Below are positions 42,240-53,479 of a stretch of 64,000 nucleotides of DNA, piece after piece. The stretch is from Gonocerus acuteangulatus (Eukaryota > Arthropoda > Insecta > Hemiptera > Coreidae). Location: positions 73,054,853-73,118,852 of the forward strand of contig OX328130.1 in NCBI GenBank assembly GCA_946811695.1, given 5' to 3'. The notes under the pieces are model-generated. The model was not told the DNA's origin. It did no database searches and saw only the letters and a list, made by a program, of their open reading frames with translations. A program made the position numbers and the translations under genes. Positions within the stretch are counted from its first letter, which is position 1. Each line of letters starts with the position of its first letter.

Positions 42240-42985
42240 GTAAATCATTTTCATTGTAGAATACTTCACAGGACGATGGTAACCTTAGACGTTCTTCCTC
42301 CTTAAACCCTATTCATACATAGATTTATAAACCTGAAGGTAGAAATCACAAGAATTCAACGTCGAAAACAGGCTTTCTGTTCACCAGTAGCCATCATTGG
42401 TACTAGCGCTTTCTAACGGATACTGACGGAAAGATTTCGTGCACTTGTGGACTGGTGCCAACAAACAAAACCGTATGATAACCTCATTCATATGTTAAAA
42501 GTAATAAGTGAAATTAAAAATGCAAAGAACTCAAAGAGTTGTTTGTTGGTACAATATCACAATCGTTTCGCCAGTACCCGGTAGAAAACACTGGAAGCAA
42601 ATATGGCGCCTGGAGAACAGTCGGCTCGATTTCGTTAGTTATGATGCCAACAAACAAAACTTTATAAATTCCGCTTTTATTTTACTAATAATTTATAAGT
42701 GTATGTTCAATTTAAGCGTTGAAACCCCAATATTCATTTTGAGACAAGTTGACCTCTTTCTACCACGGCGGAATCCTAGCGAATTCTAAAATTCCCCACT
42801 TTATGCGCAATAGTAAAGGCATTCTCGGTCCCCTTATCTGCGCGAACCATCACGGGAATTACGACGGCGCCGAGTACCCTCGTTTCGAAAGGTGAAGGAA
42901 TGCTTTCGACACGCCGAACTAACTTCCCTAAATGGCGCGCCTTCACTGATCCTTATTTGAATATTGGGAAATCCTTCTTTGCAGA
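42240..42985. other. Unassigned stretch
   Basis: Direct repeat gccaacaaacaaaac at 42457 and 42645. The plus ORF at 42508-42789 has no domain. The minus ORF at 42834-43022 overlaps the family D start. Confidence 0.3.
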
Positions 42986-42989
42986 GTTT

Positions 42990-43640
42990 TTGCATTTTAG
43001 CGCGTTTCCTTCCTCTCTCCATAGAGAGGAAACCCGTTTATCACGTTGACCTCATAGCAAAATCTTCAAGTGCCGACTTGAAAATTTCATGTTTCAGAAC
43101 CCATAGATCATGAAGAGATCAGTGGTTCAAATTTGTATATGTATGTTCCCCCGTTTTTCTCATTTATTTTCAATAGCAGGAGATAGATAAATTAGTTCAC
43201 CATTTGTTTACACTAACTTCTTCCTTGTATATAATTGGCCCGACATGTTTCGTGCTTTGTGCCTCACCACTTCATGGACTTTCCTGTTTAGGAAGTCCTC
43301 TCGTCATGTTCTCTCGTTTGAGTCATCATTCAAAAGAATTCATATATATTTGTCTATTAGCTCTCTCAGGGGCTTAAAAACGCTCCAATTGTGATGAAAT
43401 TTGGCACAAAAAAAATTGTCTAATTTAAAAGGCCGAGTTCGTAAATCAGAATCAGAATCCATCTACAGCAAAACGGTATTAGGGATGTAATTTGCACAAA
43501 AAATCGCTGCGATTAGGATTTTTCGTTTCTAGGCTTTGAAGTACACTTTTTGTAGGTTCTCTAACGTAGGAAAACGAATGAAATCATTTTTTAAGACGAC
43601 ATCTCTAAATAATTTTCGGGTTGGATACTAAGCAGTGTTG
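42990..43640 (+). mobile_element. Family D copy with altered (TA)n position
   Basis: The order ctctccatagagaggaaacc, aagtgccgact, cccatagatca and gttcaaatttgtatatgtat matches 7150-7280. Then about 185 bp of extra sequence replaces the TA tract, and matching resumes at gctctctcagg..gcttaaaaacg and continues to acgaatgaaatcatttttta. The extra sequence (about 43150-43335) is a candidate insertion. Confidence 0.6.
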
Positions 43641-43706
43641 GATTCAGTTTCATTATTGTATAAATATTTGAAGTGCTGAATTGAAAATTTCACATTACGC
43701 AACCCG

Positions 43707-43708
<2 letters not shown>

Positions 43709-43762
<54 letters not shown>
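43709..43762. repeat. (TA)n microsatellite
   Basis: About 26 TA units; not coding. Confidence 0.95.
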
Positions 43763-43766
<4 letters not shown>

Positions 43767-43950
43767 AAATGTATTGTATATTGTCCTCTCCTGTCTAGCC
43801 CTGCCCCATCCTTCCAGTCTTCAGAAATGTTCTCTTCTTGAAACGGGACAGTTCTCAATCTTCTCAATAGGTATGTTACTATGACACTTGTACTGTATTT
43901 TCTCTTGGATACCATATACATGTATATTTATTTATATTGATATTATTATA

Positions 43951-43953
43951 CTA

Positions 43954-44004
<51 letters not shown>

Positions 44005-44057
44005 TTATATTTATATTTTCAAGCATATAGGTACTCATATTTATGTTAATGTTTCTA

Positions 44058-44089
<32 letters not shown>
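43951..44089. repeat. Interrupted (TA)n followed by a 30-T run
   Basis: (TA)n with ACATA interruptions at 43951-44005. A T-run of about 30 lies at 44060-44089. Confidence 0.9.
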
Positions 44090-44100
44090 GTCTTTTTGTC

Positions 44101-44235
44101 CTTACCATTGTTATACCATATATGTTTTTACAGCCCTGAAGATGGCTTGTATAGCAAGCCGAAACGTTGGCGGCAATAAATATACATTTTAGCAAATAAA
44201 ATGTGTTTTATTGAATAAGAACACTGACCGAAACC
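44101..44235 (+). mobile_element. Penelope-like terminal fragment, candidate
   Basis: Carries the hammerhead-like motif (44136-44168) followed by an AT segment and then gaacactgaccgaaacccc. This is the same layout as 44813-44890 and 47030-47120, where the motif is followed by a second cctagccgaa-type block. PLE terminal repeats are known to encode hammerhead motifs. Assignment by analogy. Confidence 0.4.
44136..44168 (+). ncRNA. Hammerhead-ribozyme-like motif
   Basis: CTGAAGA, one T, a perfect 6-bp stem GGCTTG/CAAGCC closed by a TATAG loop, then GAAACGTT. This resembles the CUGANGA...GAAAC core and a GUH site. Canonical hammerheads have no extra base between CUGANGA and stem II, so activity is doubtful. 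Similar motifs lie at 44813, 46162, 46651 (minus) and 47030. Confidence 0.4.
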
Positions 44236-44284
44236 CCGACGATCAACGCTTCCTACTTCCGAACGGTCGACCATATCTTCTCAA

Positions 44285-44350
44285 GTATTGTATATATGTC
44301 AGATCATTCTCTAGCTTGCTCAAAAATGATCCGATTTTAATTTGATACAA
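44285..44350 (+). repeat. Family D fragment
   Basis: The block tctagcttgctcaaaaatga plus tccgatttt matches 7352-7380. Confidence 0.6.
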
Positions 44351-44812
44351 GTATTTAGCCGTAAGGGTTAAATGAAGTCACGAAAAAGTTGGATTTCGAC
44401 TAAAAAAGAAAAAGATTCAAAGGCTGTAGTAAGATAAGATTATGAAAATTGCCCCAAGCGATATGTATTTCGGAGTTTGACACTTGAAAGGTAACCTAAA
44501 AATACTAATTCATGCAAAAATTTAGCTTTCTGGAGGTCACATTAGTGGCACAATAAGTTAGGACATCTTGTGTCTACTTTATTCTTTTGCAGACGCAATT
44601 TTACTACAAAAAAAAAAAATATATTTTAATTTTTGCTAGGCTTATATTTTCATATTTTGACTCCGAAATCTATATCGCTGAGGCCACTTTTAACCATCTT
44701 ATCTTACTAAAGCCTTTTATAATAAAAATCTATAATTTGACTGTTTCGGCCTTACATTCACTTGTTGGTCACCAAGCCTTTAGGTGTTCCTCCATCCCCT
44801 ATGCATTTCTTG

Positions 44813-44890
44813 CTGAAGAAGACTATGCCGAAACTACCAAAATATAGGTATCCCCGAAATATTGAGTGTGTTCCTTAGCCGAAGTCCAAA
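44813..44890 (+). mobile_element. Penelope-like terminal fragment with degraded motif
   Basis: ctgaagaagactatgccgaa and then ccaaaatataggtatc and ccttagccgaagtcc align in order with the right arm at 47030-47115. The stem is shortened and GAAACGT has become GAAACTA. Confidence 0.45.
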
Positions 44891-45398
44891 TATTTCCTGA
44901 CTCATTTTCAAAGTATTTAAGTATTTTCAAACTTCACATTTGACATAATTATAAACTCCCCTAGTTTTATCAGAGAAAACCGCAATGATTGCCCTGGATT
45001 TATAATAAATCTATCCTTAGGCCCCGTTTCTACAGCCTTCATTTGCATTTCCAGCAAGGACTCGTCTAAAAGCGGTGCATGGAAATGATTTATACCTCAG
45101 AACTGTGCTGGAAGATCTTATCTTACTGGAATGGCTGGTCCACATTCAACACAACTCCAACCTGTTATTTCGCCGGCTGTTTAATCTTACAGAAAATCCT
45201 CGACGTTCGTCTACGGTATCCACAATTTTTATTCTGGCTGCCTTTGGTCTAGATAGCTAATTGGGTTGCATAATTTATGTCACAGGTTTATAAATATGTG
45301 TTATTTATACACATAGGTATATTTTATTTTTTTAGCTTTTCGAGCCTATTACTTCTTTGGTGATTTTGGTTAATTCTATATATATATATATATATATA

Positions 45399-45810
45399 CG
45401 TCTAGAACCAAAACAAGACACATCACTACTTTTACAATTTTGAGATATCAATTGATTTTAAAAATTTAAAATGTCCTCTATATACTGATAAAGAAAAGGA
45501 TTTTCAAAACTCAATAGATGATGGTGTTTTTTAATGCTGAACTGGAAAGTTGGCTTTAAAATAAGACATACATCAGCAAATTTTAAAACTAAGTCAGGCA
45601 CATTAAAAATAAAAATTCCTTCAAAATAGATAATACAACAGATAACCTTCTCATATTCCTCAAAAACACACACAACTCACAACTTTAAAGAAAATTATAC
45701 AATAAATAACAAATACACATATGTATGATATTAAACATAAGACTTGTTTAGTTTAAGGTGTTTCCTGAACAAATTGGTTTCAATGATGTGTCTTGTTTTG
45801 ATTCTAGACG
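45399..45810. mobile_element. TIR element flanked by (TA)n on both sides
   Basis: The left end cgtctagaaccaaaacaaga (continuing cacatca) and the right end reversed are inverted repeats over 27 bp with one mismatch. (TA)n abuts the left end at 45398 and begins four bases after the right end. The interior AT-rich ORF (minus 45458-45673) has no recognisable domain. A TA-targeting MITE is the likeliest reading. Confidence 0.65.
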
Positions 45811-45811
45811 C

Positions 45812-45814
<3 letters not shown>

Positions 45815-45890
<76 letters not shown>
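45815..45890. repeat. (TA)n microsatellite
   Basis: About 37 TA units with one GTA interruption. It is followed by a family D tail fragment (acgaatgaaatcatgtttaa) at 45975-45995. Confidence 0.95.
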
Positions 45891-45891
<1 letters not shown>

Positions 45892-46161
45892 GAACTACTA
45901 GAGGACAATTTTCAACGTTCAACGTTTTTCTGTTATATGCTTTCATACGTTTTATAGGTTTTCCAACGCAAGGAAACGAATGAAATCATGTTTAAGAGGA
46001 TATCTGTAACTGAATTTGGGAAAAGTGAATAAAACCAGTTTTCCTAACTAATTTTCTATTTGGGTATACAGAAACGACTGATTTAGTTGAATATTACTTC
46101 ATATTTTAATTTTTGCTACGTTTCTAGTTAAGGAAGTACTAGGAAAAACTCAGACTCTGCC

Positions 46162-46195
46162 CTGAGGAAGCTGGCAGTATGACTAGCGAAACGTC
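46162..46195 (+). ncRNA. Hammerhead-like motif, variant
   Basis: CTGAGGA, then a GCT...AGC stem around a roughly 14-nt loop, then GAAACGTC. CUGAGGA still fits CUGANGA. The stem is only 3 bp perfect, and the surrounding element is decayed. Confidence 0.3.
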
Positions 46196-46267
46196 GGCAA
46201 AGAAGTTTGTGACACGGTCAACCAGAAGATTATAATATTTGTACTAGAAAAAAGTTTTTAATTATCC

Positions 46268-46303
46268 GCCATCAAAAGTTTTTTTTTTTTTTTTTTTTTT
46301 TAT
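46268..46303. repeat. T-run
   Basis: A long T tract of uncertain origin, followed by a family D tail-like segment (aaatcatggttagcggac). Confidence 0.7.
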
Positions 46304-46577
46304 AGATGTTGAAAAGGCAAAGAAATCATGGTTAGCGGACTGTAACCATGCGAAAAAATACTAAATTCTCCAAGTAAACGTATTTTGAAGTAATTTCTAT
46401 AAAACAATCTCAAAGCGTTTAAAACTTTGAAAGTGTAGTAGTTCACTGCTTTGAACCCTCAGTTTTGCTTTTTGTTTTTTATTGATTTTAGCAGTAAACT
46501 GAATATGCCAGTAAAACAGGTTTCGTAAAATGGGAATATATTTATTTTGTAGATGGAGATAGTTAGCCGCTGTAGAG

Positions 46578-47137
46578 ATACGAAGACAGGTATAGTTCGG
46601 ATTCGGCTAGGAGAAAAACGTCAGACTTTCAAAAAGAAATCTGTATTTTGGACGTTTCGACTGCAACAATGGCAGCCTTCTTCAGCTAAAAAATATATAC
46701 AACTTATAAGTAAAGAAAATGTACAACTAGTAAGTAAAAGACAGGCAGAAATGAGCGGAGTATATATATCAATACAATAAATTTTAACCAATCTTATTTT
46801 TAACTACGCAAAAAATGTGCGTTGTTTTTACTGTTTAATTTTTTTTGTACTGTTTTTACTAACACTTTATACATGCTGTTTTCTTTCCAACTACCGTATT
46901 TTCATTGTTTTTTAAAAATAAGATTGGTTAAAATTTATTGTATTGATATATATACTCCGCTCATTTCTGCCTGTCTTTTACTTACTAGTTGTACATTTTC
47001 TTTACTTATAAGTTGTATATATTTTTTAGCTGAAGAAGGCTGTCATTGTTGCAGTCGAAACGTCCAAAATACAGATTTCTTTTTGAAAGTCTGACGTTTT
47101 TCTCCTAGCCGAATCCCAACTATACCTGTCTTCGTAT
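46578..47137. mobile_element. 226-bp inverted pair of Penelope-like terminal repeats
   Basis: Arms 46578-46803 and 46912-47137 are equal in length and reverse complements, with only two or three differences seen (for example ttcgg/ttggg and ggcag/gacag). The spacer is 108 bp. Each arm carries the hammerhead-like motif facing outward from the spacer (46651-46685 minus, 47030-47064 plus). Penelope-type elements are known for terminal repeats in inverted as well as direct arrangement. No reverse transcriptase or GIY-YIG frame lies between. Confidence 0.6.
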
Positions 47138-47891
47138 ATTTATTTTGTTTTGTTTATAATAGAGCTTTTCAAGTGGAAATCTCACTTTTCTTGTATTTGT
47201 CATTGGGGTAGGTGTTTATAATTGTCACAGAATATTTGCTATATCTACTTCAAGCTTTCCAAATAGCACTAGTTTAAGGTAAAGCGGCTCTAGCGAGTCG
47301 AACCTTTTCCTCAAGTTTTAGGATTTCAAAAAAAAAAATGTCAAAATTTACAACCCCAAGTATTGGATACCGTTGGTAATCATAATTCATGCGTGTCTTA
47401 TAGAAATAACTAGTAATGACCCACTTTTGAGATTAACCAGTATTTTTTATACTGGCTGAAATTTAATAAAGTTGTATGAAAACCAAAAAAAAATGGTGTA
47501 CTACTTGAAATACCCCTCGCTTAAATTAGAAAAAATTATAATAAATTACAGAGTCAAACGAATAAGAAGAAATAAAATGTAAATGTATTTTAATTGCCCC
47601 TGACATCGTGATTGAAAAAAGGATTTAGCAAGGGGGGGGGGATATTAAAATTTCTTTAATAAAAGGCTGACGGCTTTTACAAAAACTTCCTCATGATGTT
47701 ATCAGGGGGGTTTTGATATTATCTTCCTAATGGAATATAAAAGTGTTATTGAATAAAAGGATATAAAAGTGTTATTTAATACATCTCTTTGGATTTATTC
47801 CTCTTGTCTGTTACTAGTGGACAACAGTGGAAGTGAGAGATAAAAATGGTGATGGGGAGGGAGGAAGGGGAGAGACGGAAAGAGGGAGAGG

Positions 47892-47947
<56 letters not shown>

Positions 47948-48335
47948 AGGATGAAGAAGTGAGAAATTGAGGGATAAAAAAAAAAGATTGAAAGAGTAAG
48001 GGGGAGAATCCAATATTGAAGTAATGACATTACTTGAATTATCGGTTTACGGAGGAATAAGACTTTTTTTGCGTGTTTTTTTTTTTTTTGGGGGGGGGGG
48101 GGGGGGGTAAAACTCTGTCGAGCTAATTCAACCCAAACGAGATCCTTTGAATATAACATCGTACCTACCATCAGAGCTTCCAGTAGGGATATACTTAAGG
48201 TTCACGTTTTAATTTGGTTTCTAAGATATGGAAATTTCAGAAACATACAAGTCATATATTCTTTAAGGCTGAAACACTTATTAGGAATTTGAGACAATAC
48301 TAATACTTTGAGCCTTCCGAATATTTTTTTTTTCT
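47138..48335. other. Unassigned, with GA and G/T tracts
   Basis: (GA)n at 47892-47938 followed by a G-run. A T-run then G-run lies at 48077-48107. ORFs across these are translations of the tracts. No gene. Confidence 0.4.
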
Positions 48336-48373
48336 TTTTTACGGCGCATCTACATCTAGGCCATTAGCGCCGG
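48336..48373 (-). mobile_element. SINE shared-tail stub
   Basis: The minus strand reads cggcgctaatggcctagatg then tagatgcgccgtaaaaaa. Only the 3' hairpin tail and A-run are present, a minimal 5'-truncated insertion. Confidence 0.75.
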
Positions 48374-49037
48374 ATAATTCTGTCTCTCTCTCATTTTATT
48401 CACTCTAACACAGAATATACTATGAATTTCTCTTTGCTATTCTATTATCCTCACAGAAAGAAGCTTTTTAAGAATTTACCACTAGAGTGAGAACGCATTT
48501 GTTATGAACATATTGTTTTTTTCTTTTAACTACGTCCACCATTTTTTCTTCTTTCTAGTATGGTTATAGATTTGATTTGATTTATTTTTTCTTTTGTTTA
48601 TGTATTTATGTTTTATTCTTTTCCTTGTATAGCCCCCTATCCATTTTTTTTATATTAAACTGTTTAATTAATTTTTATATTATTATCCCCTCTGTATAAG
48701 CAATAGCCAAAAGTGTAGCACACGTTGTTGAGGCGAGCAGCTCGCTACTATGCATACTCATAAGCATTTCATTCTAGAGTATATCAGAAATGGAAAAACT
48801 GCATTGAAGATACGAAACAAGCTTTTATCTCTGGAGTTCATTTGCTGATTCCCCAGATGCAAGGTATCAGATCCCAAGAAAAGTTGCATTAAGGTAATTA
48901 GGATTGGAGAAACGTAAAATGTTGTCATAACGTTCAAATACGCAAGCGCACAATGAAGACTACTTATGCTTGTGGATTTCGTAAGAAGGAAATCGATATT
49001 GAGACTAATGATCAGAGGAACTCGGGCCAAAAACAGC

Positions 49038-49040
<3 letters not shown>
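48374..49040. other. Unassigned stretch
   Basis: The minus ORF at 48758-49120 runs through the following TA tract and has no domain. No gene. Confidence 0.3.
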
Positions 49041-49090
<50 letters not shown>

Positions 49091-49094
49091 ATAT
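49041..49094. repeat. (TA)n microsatellite
   Basis: About 21 AT units plus GTATGTA interruptions. Confidence 0.95.
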
Positions 49095-49774
49095 TCAAGC
49101 GAAGATATCAGTTTATCCAAAAGTAAACGAAATCATCGCAAAAATACTCATAAACCCAAATTGAAATGCAATTAGGTCGCAAATGAAGCTCCCAATTTTG
49201 GAAAGTCTTATGATATTTTTTGACTATTACTTTTTTGGCGCCCAACTTTTGCAAAACAAAACAGTTCCGTTTTTTGACAACTGGAATATAATAGCTGCAT
49301 AACGCTGTGTCGTTTATCTGGAGCAGAGAAAGCCCCGTAGTGTAAACTTGAAGCAACTGGGTCAAAATTTTGGCTAGTTCTCCTAACTATAAAACAAATA
49401 TTTTAGTAGGGATAACAACGGTTACGCATAAGCCAATTATGATAATATTCTCAGAGTGTAAATGTTGAAAGTGTAATGTGGATTGTGTAAAACCTTGTAG
49501 GCTCTCAAGGGTTTCATAATCAGGAGTACTGTAGCCTTTACATGTAAAGTGGCTTCGCGAACAGGCTCTGCATCATTTAAGCTGATAGCTACAAGCAGGC
49601 GGCAAACACTCTCAAAGCAACATTTCCGGCAAATAAGGAAATAGAGTTTAAGGACTGTCTTGTTGCACAAACGGGTTTTCCGTGCCTTTTGCCGAGATGC
49701 AAATATATCTTGTGCGTCTTTAAAAGGTCTATTGCTTCAGAATACACTACTATCAACCGCTGCTTTCCTACGCC

Positions 49775-49777
<3 letters not shown>
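49095..49777. other. Unassigned stretch
   Basis: Overlapping minus ORFs of 77-126 residues have no recognised domain, and the longest is extended by the homopolymer and TA tract. The end cctacgccggt before the A-run loosely resembles the SINE tail. Confidence 0.3.
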
Positions 49778-49816
<39 letters not shown>

Positions 49817-49817
49817 C

Positions 49818-49854
<37 letters not shown>

Positions 49855-49876
49855 TATATATATATATATATATACA
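49778..49876. repeat. A-run followed by interrupted (TA)n
   Basis: A-run of about 34, then TATACGTG and (TA)n with a GAATA interruption. Confidence 0.95.
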
Positions 49877-50463
49877 TACATACACGCAATCGAATTTAAA
49901 CTCGCCTGTTAACATGATAGTGGCCACAGTTTTGGCTCTTTTGCATCGAAAGTTTACGCTTAAGCGCATGATTTTTATTTATCCGTATATAAAAAAAGGA
50001 CAAAACAATTAAGAGCATAGTAGCTAATTATAATAAAGAAAGAACAAGTTTTGCACACCTGAAACATTAGGCATTGCTAATTACTTTTGATGTCGTATGA
50101 TAATTTTTTAAACAGTTTTTTTTTTACCTCCAGGGTACAGATAATTAAGAATTAATAGAAATCATAATTGTATATTTTATGAAATTAATTATTAGCCCTA
50201 AATATTCTACGCCCATTAGATAAACGGCCTAACTAATGGCGTTGATAACGTGGACGTGTTTTTACTTTCATCATGTTGATGTGTGGTGATGTGAGTCAAA
50301 TGTAATGGTTTTCTCCATCAGATTAATTGTACGATATACACATAGGATGCCATGGGCGTAGCTACGGGTGGTCGCTACAAGGGGGGCATTCTATCGTAAC
50401 TCGTCATGGGAAGGTCGGAATGTTTGGAACCATGTATCTTAATATGGTACACGTGCCAGTGAA
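49877..50463. other. Unassigned stretch
   Basis: 50350-50390 (ccatgggcgtagctacggg, then aaggggggc) resembles the terminus at 28321. No gene. Confidence 0.35.
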
Positions 50464-50759
50464 AGAATAAATGAGGTTTAAGTTGTAATTATATTTGAAT
50501 CGATCCATGCAAAAAGAGCTTCAGTCCAAAATCAGTAGTTTTGAGAAAAGTAGACTGAAGCCCTTTCTACATGGAATAATAGAATTATAACTATGTTTCT
50601 ATGGCAACTATGTATTGTACTGAAGTCCTTTTAATATAGAAATGTGAAGTTACCTCTAGATACAAAGAATTCATCACTCATACTAACCAAAATATTATCG
50701 GAACTCATATTGGGAAAAAATGGACTGAAGTTCTTTTTGCATGGATTGATTCATTTATT
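50464..50759. mobile_element. MITE with about 33-43-bp inverted repeats
   Basis: The left cgatccatgcaaaaagagct(tcagtcca) and the right tggactgaag..ctttttgcatgg are inverted. The outer gaataaatga pairs with tcatttattc, but the left arm has an extra block of about 22 bp. No ORF. Confidence 0.75.
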
Positions 50760-51155
50760 CCGTTCGGAAGTAACATTAGTTATTAAGATGAATGAATTCA
50801 GTTTATTATCTGATTTTTAAGAAATTTTGAATTAAGGAAATTTATATTTATCGTTCATCAACTCAGCTCTGCCATAACGTTCATATCCCTATGTTGGGAT
50901 AAATATAGTTAATATTTTGTGAACATTTTAAGCACATAGTGCAATGCAATATTGCATTAAAGAGAATATTTAGACACCAAAATTATTTGAAGGAAACCTA
51001 ACGCAGCGGAAATTATTAAATCGGCCCCTTCGACTACGGCCCTAGAAAGATCTACTACAAAAAACAAAAAAAAAATTGTGTCAACAATCGTTAAGGGCAA
51101 CTTTGCTAGGGATGAAGCTAAATATAACATCTCCTAACTCAAAAATTTGGTCAAT
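50760..51155. other. Unassigned spacer
   Basis: AT-rich; nothing recognised. Confidence 0.3.
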
Positions 51156-51379
51156 ATATCGCACTAGTATTTCTAAAGTGACACAACACAAAAAATAACT
51201 GAAAATGTGTCACTCTTGCCTATGTAGCGGGAATAGCATTAAGACAGAAAGGGTGACACAAGTGCCCTTTGGCGCACACGCTCTGACAGTTTTGATGTTC
51301 GATAAAGATGTCTTTCATAGTCATAACTGAAATACACCGATTTTTGAGTTGTGTCGCTTTAGAAATACTAGTGCGATAT
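51156..51379. mobile_element. 224-bp MITE with 32-bp inverted repeats
   Basis: The left atatcgcactagtatttcta (to 51187) and the right (51348-51379) are reverse complements with one mismatch. The interior has gtgtcac/gtgacac motifs. No ORF. Confidence 0.85.
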
Positions 51380-52851
51380 CGCTTTTAAATTCCTTTATGT
51401 GTTAATATACCAAAGTATATTGTTGACAGTTGGACGTTCCGTACTTTTGCTAATTTTCTATGATGGCAAACATTCATTAATGCTAAATAAATTGTATACT
51501 TTTTTTCATAAAGCTGAGTCAGCTGAGTCAAGAATCTAAACTTTTTGTCTTGATACACGCTTTTACCGTCATCATTATACGTTCTAAAAATATCGCTATT
51601 TCATGTTAAAACATATAAAAAATTTTCCTATTGCTTACTGAAGTTACAGTATGTCCATTTTAAATCCCTTCATTCCATTATTGTATGATTTCCAAAGAAA
51701 TCTATGTAGTTTGTCAACTGTTAATGGCAGTTCTTGAGAAATGTAAGAGCGCTCCCTTGTTGCGGTGCTCCAATAAATAAATATAAAAAAATACACGTCC
51801 CTCAAACAACCTAAGATGTTCCTCAAACGTTCCGCAAATCGCAAGACGTTTGTTTAGCTTTCTTCAAGGGTTATTAGCATTTCTTGGATTCGGTTACCTT
51901 GAATCTTATCTGCGGTGACCATACACCAGAAATAAAAACGTAAATAAATAAATATTGTTAATAGTTAGGAATCCTCTATTGTCACACTAAATAAATATAA
52001 TGGCCGCAATTTTGGACACATTTACAGAATAAACGATTGTACAAGATCGTTTACCATTAAGATCTGGTCATCAGCAGATGGTGGAATTGTCCGAGTCAAA
52101 ATTATTAATGCATATCTTCTCAGGAATGCCCTTTTTTTTGCACACCGCTGTTAGAAATGATTAAAGTTTTCAATAAATCTTACACAATACAACCCCAATG
52201 GCTACTCGTCTTCAGAACGTGCTAAAAGCATACTAAAGCTCATGAAAAATGGTCCGAGGATATGAATAAATCATTGGCGAGAATAAACAATATAAATTCC
52301 GACACAAAAGATCCGTGAAACGAGGGCTTCAGGTATTGTGTCGACAAAAAAAAAAAAAGTCATAAATTGCATATTGACAAGGGCGAGTGAGGGATGATGT
52401 GATGAAACCGGACTGGGAAGGGGTGGAGTCGCTATGACATGTAATGTATCGGTTTTACAGGGGGGGGGGGGTGTTGAAAGGGGTGAAGGGGGGGGGGTGA
52501 GAGGGGGGTTGAGGGAGGGGTGTTTAATCTGCCTTGTGACAATAGCCACCAACGGATTGATGGAAATGGGTTTCAAAAAAGAAAATAACTGGGGGCAAAA
52601 AAAATGGGTGTTCCGCATGGTAAGCATTCGCACCTATGCTATTTTTACTCATTTAGCAAAGCCCTGAAAATATATCTTTTGAATTTATGATCTTTTCATT
52701 GATCGTCTTGCGTAAGTTATGTATTCACGCATAAAGCCTTCTATGGGCCCGATGTATTTGTTTTACAGAATTAATGCATTAGGAGAAAGAATATTGTATA
52801 TAATGTAATAACGTATTTTACCTACATATATAATTTTCGCTAATAACAATG

Positions 52852-52853
<2 letters not shown>
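51380..52853. other. Unassigned, with strong G-rich patch
   Basis: The plus strand at 52458-52526 has several runs of 5-10 G (G-quadruplex potential), and ORFs on both strands there are low complexity. A family B end-like caccccaatggctac-type block lies near 52190. No gene. Confidence 0.35.

Positions 52854-52886
<33 letters not shown>
52854..52886. repeat. (TA)n microsatellite
   Basis: About 16 TA units. Confidence 0.95.
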
Positions 52887-52889
<3 letters not shown>

Positions 52890-53479
52890 AGTAAAAGGAT
52901 TGGACATTGCTCAATGAAAAATGGCTATTTGTTTTTAAAAATGCTACGCCTTAAAAAAAATTACAAGTTCTGAAACGCTTTATATTTTGAGTATCTTCCA
53001 TTTGTCTCTAAAGCGGTAAAGAAATTGCCAAAGATTGAATGTCTTCATTCTATAACAGATATCCAAAATAATCGATAGGATTTTCCCAATCGGTGAAAAC
53101 GGTGCTTGATGGGTTTCGTTCCAGTGAAAGGAAAAAATTATGGATTCTTATAATGAAATGCAACACTTTTCTGTATAAAATTACTTCGAGAAAAGTTGGA
53201 CTTTTTTATTTTAATTGTATAATTGTTTATATTGATTAATTTCAAGAGCTCGCGAACTTAGCGACTCGCTCTTTTTTAATGTTAGCGGTAGAATCTACTC
53301 TCATAATTGTAAATTAAGAAATTCAAAAATTCAGGGTTTTGTGGAAATTTAGATAGCTCTTGCTTGAAAGTTTAAAAAGTTGTTATGCATCCAAGTAATT
53401 CCTTTTTTTAAAGTTTCAGGACTGTGTCCATTACTACACTTCACGTTAAGTCATACACCTTTTAATAAATTCTGTTGTG
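52887..53479 (-). other. Partly 3' UTR of the jockey-like LINE
   Basis: The minus strand downstream of the ORF end at 53480 includes gagcgagtcgctaagttcg (near 53270), matching the 3' UTR of the LINE at 11440. The insertion's end is not defined. The rest is unassigned. Confidence 0.4.

Noticed and set aside
42508..42789. 93-residue plus ORF
   Set aside because: No domain, repeat or homologue recognised; consistent with chance in this composition.
45025..45258. Plus-strand open frame with balanced composition (GNDLYLRTVLEDLILLEWLV)
   Set aside because: About 77 codons, no recognisable family, no conserved second copy, and next to Penelope-like debris. Not enough to call a gene.
47776..48171. 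131-residue minus ORF rich in Ser/Leu/Pro
   Set aside because: It is a translation of the GA/CT tract and adjacent homopolymers.
52434..52667. Gly-rich plus ORF and Pro-rich minus ORF
   Set aside because: Both arise from the G-run patch at 52458-52526.
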